A DNA stretch of 13,633 nucleotides, taken from contig CAMPHE010000013.1 in NCBI GenBank assembly GCA_946885815.1, positions 1-13,633 of the forward strand. The letters run 5' to 3'. Below the pieces are notes generated by a model. The model did no database searches and was not told the origin of the DNA. It was given only the letters and a program-made list of their open reading frames with translations. Below, piece by piece: positions 8,701 to 13,633 of the stretch; the stretch's first letter is position 1, and each line of letters starts with the position of its first letter. The translations under genes were made by a program, and so were the position numbers. The stretch comes from an uncultured Arenimonas sp. GTDB taxonomy: Bacteria > Pseudomonadota > Gammaproteobacteria > Xanthomonadales > Xanthomonadaceae.

Positions 8701-8882
8701 GTCTCGACCACCGCGGCCGATGCGCCGGGATAGTTCACCTGCACCGAGACGATCGGCGGGTCGATGTTCGGCAGTTCGCGCAGCGTGAGCCGGGTGAACG
8801 CGATCACGCCGACGACGACCAGCAGCAGGCTCATCACGGTCGCGAAGACCGGGCGGCGGATCGACAGGTCGGAAAGCAGCAT
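5748..8882 (-). CDS. RND (HAE-1 type) multidrug efflux permease, AcrB-like
   Basis: The 1044-residue protein has the full RND plan. The N-terminus MLLSDLSIRRPVFATVMS leads into TM1, followed by a large periplasmic loop with FTRLTLRELPNIDPP and NYPGASAAVVETRITQ. TM2-6, a second periplasmic loop and TM8-12 complete it. The proton-relay pair Asp401-Asp402 sits in CIGLVVDDAIVVLENIQRR, matching AcrB Asp407-Asp408, and Lys928 in GLAAKNGILIVEF matches AcrB Lys940. The length is close to AcrB (1049), so the gene looks intact. As a proton-driven inner-membrane trimer it would take drugs or other amphiphiles from the periplasm and pass them to an outer-membrane channel. The adaptor gene ends 4 bases upstream, so the two form an operon. 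No channel or regulator gene lies nearby. The ATG at 8882-8880 gives the standard N-terminus. Substrates cannot be predicted. The VVDDA and KNGILIVEF motifs argue for HAE-1 rather than the metal-exporting CusA class. Confidence 0.96.
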   Translation of the reverse strand: MLLSDLSIRRPVFATVMSLLLVVVGVIAFTRLTLRELPNIDPPIVSVQVNYPGASAAVVETRITQVLEDAVAGIEGIETVESRSRNGRADVTLEFSLSRDIEAAANDIRDAVSRVLDRLPEEADPPEIEKVESDAEVILWLNMSSENLDTLALSDYAERYVVDRLSSLDGVAQVRVGGQQRYSMRIWLDREALAARGLTVNDVENALRRENVELPAGTLESRDRDFTLRVSRAYLQAADFAQLTLAKGDDGHLVRLGDVAHVERASAERRAYFRGNGQPNVGLGIVKTSTANSLDVARAVKDALPSIQATLPAGTRIFVAFDATVFIDASVDRVYMTLLEAVALVLVVIFLFLGSARAALIPAVTVPVCLVTVFIALWAFGYTLNLLTLLALVLCIGLVVDDAIVVLENIQRRADLGEPPLVAARRGTQQVAFAVVSTTAVLAAVFLPIGFMEGNTGRLFRELSVAMASAVMISAFVALTLTPMMCSLLIRKHGEPKGVSGWLQGRIGEFGARYGGLLSRQVRRPRRFAALALAGVVAGFAVAIGLVFVVPAELAPPEDRGAFFVTVSGPEGAGYDYTVAQMQEVERRIGKYVGEGQPIDRVNTRVPAGFGGGGEMHTGQAIVLLKAWNERDTSTGDLVEEVRADLASLPGVVARPQVRTGLVRSGGQPLRVVLGGPDYAELADWRDRVLARLEANPRLYGVDSDFQETRPQLRVEIDRARAADLGVPVQEIGRTLETMMGSRRVTTYVEDGEEYDVILQAQDEDRRSPADLDNLYVRSSTSGTLVPLSNLVALKELAEPGQYNRFNRLRAITVSAGLAPGYTLGEALEFTRQVIAEELPDRAQIDYKGESREYQRAGGAIVFTLGMAVLVIFLVLAAQFESFLHPLTIMLTVPLAMFGAMIGLWVTGNSLNLFSQVGIVMLVGLAAKNGILIVEFANQLRDEGRTVGQAIVESATVRMRPILMTSIATIMGALPLVLAGGPGSASRATIGIVVIFGVAFSTLLSLLVVPAFYALLAPFTRSPDAITRRLEVLERETPPVGGIA

Positions 8883-8886
8883 GGCG

Positions 8887-9963
8887 TCAGTCCGCCTTCG
8901 CGGCGCCGGTGGCCGGGGCGTCGGCGGCCTGCGGCGCCTCGACGATCGCCATGCCGTCGCGCAGTTTCACCACGCCGTCGACGACGATGCGCTCGCCGGC
9001 CGCCAGCCCTTTCACGATTTCGACGTCACCCGGCCGCCGCGCACCCGTCACGACCGCGCGCTGCGCGACGGTGTCTCCGGCGTCGACGACGAAGACGTGG
9101 GCGGCGTCCGCGACCTGCACCACGGCGATCTCCGGGATCACCAGCGCACGCCGCTCGGGCTGGAACACGTCGACCGACAGCAGCATGCCGGGGCGCAGGG
9201 CGCGATCCGGGTTGGGCAGCTCCGCACGCACGGTGACCGCGCGCGTGACCGGATCGACCCGCGAATCGACGCCGGTGACGACGCCGCTGAATTCGCGATC
9301 CGGCCACGCCTTGCTGCGCGCGGTGACGGCCTGCCCCGGGGCGAGCGCCGAGAGGTAGGTTTCCGGAACGGTGAAGTCCAGCTTGATGGTCGAGATATCG
9401 TCGAGGCTGGCGATGGTGGTCCCCGGCGTCACCAGCGTGCCGGGACTCACCTGGCGGAAACCGAGCACGCCGGCGAACGGCGCCGTGATCACCCGGTCGG
9501 ACAGCCGTGCGCGGGTGGCGTCCAGCCGCGCCTTCGCCGTTTCCATCGTGCCGCGCTGCGCGTCGAGCTGGCTGGCGGGAATGAGCTTCTGCGCGATCAG
9601 CTGCTGCAGGCGCTGGTACTGCCGTTCCGACTCGCGGTATTCCGCCGCGGCCTCGGCGAGGCCGGCCACTTCGGCCCGGCCCGACAGATCGACCAGCACG
9701 TCGCCGGCCTCGACCACGTCGCCATCCTCGAACGCGACGCGCACCACCGTTTCGGTGACCTTCGCGGTGACCAGCACCGATTCGTTCGCGCGCGCGGTGC
9801 CCAGCGCCTCGATCGCATCGCTCCAGCCGCGTTCGGCGACGACCGTGGTGGTGACCGTGGCCGGCGGCGCCTGCGTCGGCGCGCGGGCGTCGTCGCCGCA
9901 GCCGGCGAGCAGCAGGGCCGCCGCCAGCAGGGCGGCGGTCGGGAGTCGAAGGGACAAACTCAT
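8887..9963 (-). CDS. RND efflux periplasmic adaptor (membrane fusion) lipoprotein
   Basis: The 358-residue protein has a lipoprotein signal with lipobox LAGC (Leu19-Cys22), followed by a DDARAPTQAPP linker, so it should be lipid-anchored in the periplasm. A split biotinyl-lipoyl domain follows: VTAKVTETVVRVAFEDGDVVEAGD is the first half, and DRVITAPFAGVLGFRQVSPGTLV the second. Between them is a short alpha-helical hairpin (about residues 95-157) for contact with an outer-membrane channel. The beta-barrel (LDFTVPETYLSALAPGQAV) and the membrane-proximal domain (VDGVVKLRDGMAIVE) complete the fold. It links the permease encoded 4 bases downstream to a TolC-type channel, which must be encoded elsewhere. 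AAGGA lies 12 bases upstream of the ATG (complement of 9976-9980), a rather long spacing. A TACAAT box lies about 55 bases upstream of the ATG. Transcription probably starts in the 126-base gap after the cupredoxin gene. Confidence 0.95.
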   Translation of the reverse strand: MSLSLRLPTAALLAAALLLAGCGDDARAPTQAPPATVTTTVVAERGWSDAIEALGTARANESVLVTAKVTETVVRVAFEDGDVVEAGDVLVDLSGRAEVAGLAEAAAEYRESERQYQRLQQLIAQKLIPASQLDAQRGTMETAKARLDATRARLSDRVITAPFAGVLGFRQVSPGTLVTPGTTIASLDDISTIKLDFTVPETYLSALAPGQAVTARSKAWPDREFSGVVTGVDSRVDPVTRAVTVRAELPNPDRALRPGMLLSVDVFQPERRALVIPEIAVVQVADAAHVFVVDAGDTVAQRAVVTGARRPGDVEIVKGLAAGERIVVDGVVKLRDGMAIVEAPQAADAPATGAAKAD

Positions 9964-10016
9964 CGTGATCGGTCGTCCTTGATTCGTCGGCGCCAGCGCC
10001 GGCGGCGGGTCGGACG

Positions 10017-10022
10017 ATTGTA
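10017..10022 (-). promoter_or_regulatory. Possible -10 element for the RND operon
   Basis: Read on the minus strand the sequence is TACAAT, five of six bases of TATAAT, in an otherwise very GC-rich spacer. A start about 7 bases downstream would give a leader of roughly 45 bases before the adaptor ATG at 9963. No TTGACA-like box stands at 16-18 bases; that position falls inside the GC-rich arm of the adjacent inverted repeat (10037-10048). This could mean activator dependence. The leader also holds a 14-base imperfect palindrome at 9988-10001. Confidence 0.4.
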
Positions 10023-10036
10023 GCCCCGGCCACGGA

Positions 10037-10077
10037 CGCGCCCGCCCGGCCCGCGCGAGAACGCACGGGCGGGCGCG
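10037..10077 (-). terminator. 12-bp perfect stem-loop after the cupredoxin gene (terminator-like)
   Basis: CGCGCCCGCCCG (10037-10048) and CGGGCGGGCGCG (10066-10077) pair perfectly around a 17-base loop. The element begins 12 bases past the stop codon of the minus-strand gene ending at 10090. It lies just upstream of the TACAAT box of the next operon. No T run follows on the minus strand, so it may slow or protect the transcript end rather than act as a classic intrinsic terminator. It could also be an operator for the efflux genes. Confidence 0.55.
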
Positions 10078-10089
10078 CGGTTGACGCGG

Positions 10090-12582
10090 CTAGAAGTCGC
10101 AGCCCTGTGTCGAACTCGGGCCGCCGAGCGGATTCACATCGTCGTCGCCGGTCCACGCGCCGGGAATGCCGCCGCCATAGATCGCGTCGACTTCGACGCG
10201 CGTCAGCGTGCCGCCGGCGTACGTGCGGGTGAACGTGCCGACCACGGCGCGCGAGGGTGCCGCGAGCCGCGGGCACAACGGACAGAAGCCGGTGAGCTGC
10301 TCTAGGTCGTAGGTGTGCACCGACGGCCCCGCGGAAGCCAGTTCGGCGGCGAGATAGCGCGGCCGGCCCTGCCCGTCGTAGACGAACGCCGCGTTGTATT
10401 CGTAGCCGGGCGCCGTTTCGTTCGGGAACAGCTGCACGCTGTAGCCGGTGCCGGCGGTGGCGATGTCGAACCAGGTGGAACTCGCGTCACGTTCGCCACC
10501 GTCGACGGTCGGGCACCCCCGGCCGAGCGAGGCGAGCGGTTCGGCGCCGCTGCGGCCGTCGAGCGTCCAGCTCCACGTGAACGCGTCGGGGCCGCTCGGC
10601 GTCAGCGTCGCTTCGCCGACGCGCTGCAGGTGGTTCGAGTCGCCATCCCACGCGCTGCGGTAGATGCCGCTGGTGAACACCCCGTTCGCGGACGGCGCCG
10701 CGCCTTCGAGGTAATACCAGGTCGGTGATCCGTCCTCGAAGTAGTGGTACCAGAGCACCGTCCACGCCGCGCCGGCCGGATACACGAACAGGCCGTGGCC
10801 ACCCCGGGCGGGATTGAAGTAGCTGCCGCTGCGCACGGTCGGCGCCGTGGCGGCGACCGTCGCGCGGAGCGTGATGTCGCCTTCCATCATCTCCAGATAG
10901 CGCGGTATGACGTACCAGCGCCCGGGCACCAGCGTCGGCGGGACCAGCGTGATCACCTTCGTCGCCTCCAGCCCCGTGTCGCTGGCCACCGCTTCCTCCA
11001 GCGGCGGCGCGGGCTCGATGGCGGGTGACGTCACCGCGCCGCGATGCGACAGATGGAGTTCGTGCCCGCCGTGCGCCGCCGTCGACGACACCGTCAGCGA
11101 AGTCGCGCCGGGCGGCACGTCGATGTAGACGCGCCGGTGCGTCCAGCCCATGAACATGCCGATCGTGAGGTCGCGGCCACTGACGAGCGCCCGCGCGACC
11201 GGCTCACCCGACAGCCGGTCGAGCCGTACGGGGACCCAGCCGAGGTCCGACGCCGGTGTCGGTCGCACCCGCGCGAAGCCGAAGCGGGCCGTCGCCAGGT
11301 CGACCTGTCCCCATCGCGGGTCGTCCCAGCCCAGCCGGACGACGGAGGCCTCGCCCGCGACGAGGTGGCCGGGCCCGGAGAGGACCAGCGAGCCGTCACC
11401 GGGTTCGAGCGGCACCTGCGTGGTCAGCAGGCGGACCGGCACGGCCGATTCCGTCGGATTGTGCACCGCGACCCAGTAGCTCGATGTACCGGTGCCGGGA
11501 TGCGTCAGCTGCAGTTCGCAGCGTTCGCTGCCGGTGACGGACATCGCCGACGTGCACCGGGTTTCACCTTCGTCGGGCAGCGAGTCGCCGTCGAGGTCGA
11601 CGCCCGCGTACAGGTCGACATCGCCGTCCGCGCGCGTATCGGCCACGATGCCCCACGCCCGCGGCGACCCATCGCCCGACGCCGGCAGGGTGTACGCCTG
11701 CGACTGCATGTTGGAACCGGCGTCCCACGGCGACGCGGGCGTCGCGTCCGCCGCGACCACGCGGTCGGCACGGTCCGGCCATGCCAGGCTCGTGGCCTCG
11801 AAGCGGGCTTCCGGGAGGGCGGGCAGGCCGGCGATCGCGACATCGACGAAGCCGGCATCGGCCGACGCCTCGACCGACAACGCGTTCTCGTCGAAGCCGC
11901 GCGCGAGGAGTCGCACGTCGGCGTCGGCGCATTCGCCGCCATTGCAGACGCGATAGCGCAGGGTCGTGTCGACCGCGACGCCCGTCGGCAGCGTGTAGCG
12001 CACGCGGTCGTCGGCCGGCGTCGCGGTGCCGGCAGCGACCACGACCGCGCTGCCCTGTGCCGGCGCCGAAACGATCGCGAGGCTGCCGCCGCCACTGAAG
12101 TCGAGGTCGAAATCGTTCGCGAGCACATCGATGTCCACCGGGCCGTCGCCGACGCGCAGCCGGACCAGGTCGTCGACGGGCGCGGGCGGCTCGGCCGCGA
12201 CCGTGCCGGTGACGATGATCGTTCCGGACATGCCCTCGCCGCCGGGGCCGCCGTGGACCGCGCAGTAATACCGGGTGATGCCCGCCGCCGTCAGCGTGAC
12301 CGAAGCGGTCCAGTTCGCCGCGCTCGGCTGGCCGCTGCCGCCGGCCCCGTCGCAGCCGTTGGCGCAGCGAAATGAATTCGGCGCACCCGGGTCGCTCTGC
12401 GCGTTGTGCACCGCGCCGCTCTGGTTGCGGAACGTGACCGTGTCGCCGGCGGCGATGTTCAGTTCGGACGGCGAGAAACTCCCGCCGCTGAGGGTGACCG
12501 TGTGCTCGGCCGCGCTCGCGGCCACAGGCAGGATCAGCGCGAACAGCGCGGCGAACAGCGGGGCGGATCGCTCGGCGTGCAT
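10090..12582 (-). CDS. Exported multidomain cupredoxin protein
   Basis: The 830-residue protein begins with a Sec signal peptide (residues 1-25, ending AASAA). A plastocyanin-like domain (26-127) carries a type I copper set: His59 in AVHNA, Cys107 and His110 in YYCAVHGG, Met118 in EGMSG. A second Cys pair (73, 77) lies in FRCANGC. Residues about 132-230 match a VCBS/cadherin-like Ig domain (VDIDVLANDFDLD). A mixed beta region holds a calcium-type loop, DLDGDSLPDEGE (329-340). The C-terminus has a WY-rich beta module from about 585 (GSYFNPARGGHG, WYHYFEDGSPTWYY) and a weaker second copy near 700-745, then FCPLCP. The role may be electron transfer, copper binding or surface adhesion; none is proven. 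The start at 12582 is preferred to the upstream in-frame ATG at 12654 because GAGG stands 5 bases before it and the signal peptide follows directly. It diverges from the gene at 12792. Confidence 0.83.
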   Translation of the reverse strand: MHAERSAPLFAALFALILPVAASAAEHTVTLSGGSFSPSELNIAAGDTVTFRNQSGAVHNAQSDPGAPNSFRCANGCDGAGGSGQPSAANWTASVTLTAAGITRYYCAVHGGPGGEGMSGTIIVTGTVAAEPPAPVDDLVRLRVGDGPVDIDVLANDFDLDFSGGGSLAIVSAPAQGSAVVVAAGTATPADDRVRYTLPTGVAVDTTLRYRVCNGGECADADVRLLARGFDENALSVEASADAGFVDVAIAGLPALPEARFEATSLAWPDRADRVVAADATPASPWDAGSNMQSQAYTLPASGDGSPRAWGIVADTRADGDVDLYAGVDLDGDSLPDEGETRCTSAMSVTGSERCELQLTHPGTGTSSYWVAVHNPTESAVPVRLLTTQVPLEPGDGSLVLSGPGHLVAGEASVVRLGWDDPRWGQVDLATARFGFARVRPTPASDLGWVPVRLDRLSGEPVARALVSGRDLTIGMFMGWTHRRVYIDVPPGATSLTVSSTAAHGGHELHLSHRGAVTSPAIEPAPPLEEAVASDTGLEATKVITLVPPTLVPGRWYVIPRYLEMMEGDITLRATVAATAPTVRSGSYFNPARGGHGLFVYPAGAAWTVLWYHYFEDGSPTWYYLEGAAPSANGVFTSGIYRSAWDGDSNHLQRVGEATLTPSGPDAFTWSWTLDGRSGAEPLASLGRGCPTVDGGERDASSTWFDIATAGTGYSVQLFPNETAPGYEYNAAFVYDGQGRPRYLAAELASAGPSVHTYDLEQLTGFCPLCPRLAAPSRAVVGTFTRTYAGGTLTRVEVDAIYGGGIPGAWTGDDDVNPLGGPSSTQGCDF

Positions 12583-12587
12583 GGGGA

Positions 12588-12591
12588 CCTC
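12588..12591 (-). promoter_or_regulatory. Ribosome binding site deciding the cupredoxin-protein start
   Basis: The minus strand reads GAGG followed by TCCCC and ATG, a 5-base spacing. This supports start 12582 over the in-frame ATG at 12654, which would add 24 Arg/Pro-rich residues in front of a normal signal peptide. Confidence 0.65.
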
Positions 12592-12661
12592 GGACCGGCG
12601 CGCGGCTGGAGGACTTCCTGCGGGAATCGCCGGTGGTCTGCGCGTCCTGCGCACCGGGCTG

Positions 12662-12679
12662 CGGCGGCGGCGGCGGCGG
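12662..12679 (+). repeat. (CGG)6 trinucleotide run
   Basis: Six perfect CGG units lie in the divergent spacer, about 80 bases upstream of the cupredoxin start. A run of this kind can gain or lose units by slippage and so change promoter or leader spacing. In GC-rich DNA it may also be neutral. Confidence 0.9.
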
Positions 12680-12791
12680 GCGGCCGGAATACGGGCGTCA
12701 CCGGGGCGACAGCGGCATCAGGCTATACCCGCCCGGCGGGCGGCGCCAGCCGGGTTTAGGATGGGCCGAGGTCGTCCGCCCGGGGGAACGC

Positions 12792-13633
12792 ATGCGCCAG
12801 GCCGTCCGCCACTGCTTCGCGGGACTCGCGCTCGCCGCCGCGCTCGCACCCGCTTCGGCCACCGCCCAGATCCTGATTGAAGCCAGCGAACGGCTGGCCG
12901 ACGACAGGCCCGAGGCGTGGGCCGCCAACCGTGCGACGGCCGCGAGCCTGATGACCGGGTTCGGCGACACGACACCTGCACCGGGGACGTGGCGAGTCGC
13001 CGCGGAGCTCGCGCAGGTGCCGCATTTCGACGCGGCGCAGCGGCGCGTCGGCTTCAACGGCAACAAGGTGGAAGACCTGAACAAGGCGCCCGTATTCGGC
13101 CGGCTGCGCGTGATCCACGGCCTGCCGCACGGCTTCGCGGTCGAACTCGGCTGGACCCCGCCGGTGCGCCATCGCGGGGCGCGTGCCGAGGATCTGGTGG
13201 CGGTCGCGCTGTCGAAACGCTGGCGGCTGGGCGGCGCCGTGGCGTTGACCGCGCGCGCGTTCGGCCAGCATGGCGACATCGCCGGCGACATCACCTGCCC
13301 GGCGCGACTCGCCGGCATCGACGATTTCGCGGTCAATCCCTACGGCTGCCAGGCGCCGTCGCGCGATCGCGTGTCGCTTCACCACCACGGGCTGGAACTC
13401 GGCATCGCCGCGGGTACCGGCGCGTGGCGCTGGCACGCCGGCATCGGCGCGCTGCGCAACGAAGCGCAGGTGCAGGTCGACGCGCTGGTCTACGATGCCC
13501 GCGACCGCACGCGCCTGGTCGTGCGCGACACGCGGCCGTTCTTCGCCGCGGGCGTGCGGCGCCACCTCGGCGGACACTGGAGCGTGGCCGCCGAAGTCCT
13601 GCACATGCCGATGTCGCGTCGCATCGGACCGGG
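12792..13633 (+). CDS. Probable outer-membrane beta-barrel protein, 3'-partial
   Basis: The frame runs from the ATG at 12792 to the window edge with no stop, giving 280 complete codons. GGGGG (12782-12786) lies 5 bases before the ATG. A Sec signal peptide is clear: MRQAVRHC, then a hydrophobic core (FAGLALAAALA), then a likely cut at ASATA|Q26. The mature part has many short segments of alternating polar and hydrophobic residues ending in aromatics (FAVELGWTPPV, RWRLGGAVALTARAFG, GLELGIAAGTGAWRWHAGIGAL, VAAEVLHMPM). Charged turns lie between them, the usual look of an outer-membrane beta-barrel. One region has two Cys (ITCPARL and YGCQAPS), possibly a disulfide-bonded loop. I do not recognise a named family. 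The gene diverges from the cupredoxin gene across a 209-base spacer, so joint control is possible. Without the 3' end, family and length stay open. Confidence 0.68.
   Translation, partial: MRQAVRHCFAGLALAAALAPASATAQILIEASERLADDRPEAWAANRATAASLMTGFGDTTPAPGTWRVAAELAQVPHFDAAQRRVGFNGNKVEDLNKAPVFGRLRVIHGLPHGFAVELGWTPPVRHRGARAEDLVAVALSKRWRLGGAVALTARAFGQHGDIAGDITCPARLAGIDDFAVNPYGCQAPSRDRVSLHHHGLELGIAAGTGAWRWHAGIGALRNEAQVQVDALVYDARDRTRLVVRDTRPFFAAGVRRHLGGHWSVAAEVLHMPMSRRIGP

Larger units (their letters stand above)
12583..12791. other. Divergent intergenic region (209 bases)
   Basis: This spacer must hold the promoters of both flanking genes. The candidates are weak: TAGGAT at 12757-12762 for the plus-strand gene, and TATAGC on the minus strand (complement of 12722-12727) for the cupredoxin gene. 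Neither has a convincing -35. CCGCCC (12729-12734) and GGGCGG (12738-12743) form a small inverted repeat between the two candidates, which could be an operator or only GC-rich chance. Confidence 0.35.

Noticed and set aside
5634..9236. A 1200-codon open frame on the plus strand
   Set aside because: It lies opposite the RND permease and most of the adaptor. Its product is His/Arg/Gln-rich low-complexity sequence with no fold, as expected for an antisense shadow of GC-rich genes.
5748..9963. Reading the RND pair as a CusBA-type copper exporter because of the cupredoxin neighbour
   Set aside because: The permease has the HAE-1 motifs (VVDDAIVVLEN, KNGILIVEF) and no apparent methionine relay, and the adaptor lacks a Met-rich or metal-binding N-terminus. 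Only proximity suggests copper.
11044..12375. A 443-codon plus-strand open frame opposite the cupredoxin gene
   Set aside because: The product is Arg/Ala-rich low-complexity sequence. The minus strand holds signal peptide, copper ligands and recognisable domains, so this frame is a shadow.
10583..12582. Possible secreted multicopper oxidase or nitrite reductase
   Set aside because: Only one His/Cys/His/Met set is visible. There is no second cupredoxin domain and none of the HxH motifs of type II/III copper sites.
12756..13604. A 282-codon minus-strand open frame at the right edge
   Set aside because: It has no domain or signal and is Arg-rich. The plus strand over the same bases has a ribosome binding site, signal peptide and barrel-like strands.
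1..13633. CRISPR array, tRNA, rRNA, insertion sequence, prophage or defence island
   Set aside because: No regularly spaced repeats, tRNA-like cloverleaf, transposase or nuclease/toxin motifs were seen. Base composition looks uniform along the window.

Overview
The window is a high-GC (about 70% by eye), gene-dense stretch of a Gram-negative bacterial chromosome. Signal peptides, a lipoprotein adaptor, an RND pump and an outer-membrane-like protein show a two-membrane cell. The GC-rich third codon positions, the MGM-SEF start of MscL and the C-terminal WY-rich domain of the copper protein resemble Xanthomonadales/Lysobacteraceae (Lysobacter or Luteimonas type). That assignment is from memory of family members, not from a search. 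No tRNA, rRNA, CRISPR, insertion sequence or phage gene is visible, so this looks like ordinary chromosome with some less common proteins.

Plus strand, 1-5707. The left edge cuts a fumarylacetoacetate-hydrolase-family enzyme. It is followed by mscL (mechanosensitive channel), which ends in a textbook UUCG-loop terminator. Four genes then run head to tail with overlapping stop and start codons: a secreted M28 zinc peptidase, a SpoU/TrmH-type RNA 2'-O-methyltransferase, a secreted M61-like metallopeptidase with HELVH, and a cytoplasmic methyltransferase-fold protein with a zinc-ribbon-like N-terminus and no recognisable glycine-rich SAM motif. The overlaps (4, 4 and 1 bases) imply one translationally coupled transcript.

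Minus strand, 5748-12582. A 40-base convergent gap packed with palindromes separates the methyltransferase from an RND pair: a lipoprotein membrane-fusion protein (8887-9963) and, 4 bases downstream, an AcrB-type permease (5748-8882). No outer-membrane channel or regulator gene accompanies them. Upstream on the same strand, behind a 12-bp perfect stem, lies an 830-residue exported multidomain protein (10090-12582). It carries a type I copper (cupredoxin) domain, a cadherin/VCBS-like domain, a calcium-loop motif and a WY-rich beta module.

Right edge. A 209-base divergent spacer holding a (CGG)6 run separates the copper protein from a plus-strand gene (12792 onward, cut by the window edge) for a probable outer-membrane beta-barrel protein.

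I see no clear new defence or mobile system. The items most worth following are the cupredoxin fusion with its divergent beta-barrel neighbour, the motif-I-less methyltransferase, and the four-gene overlapping operon.
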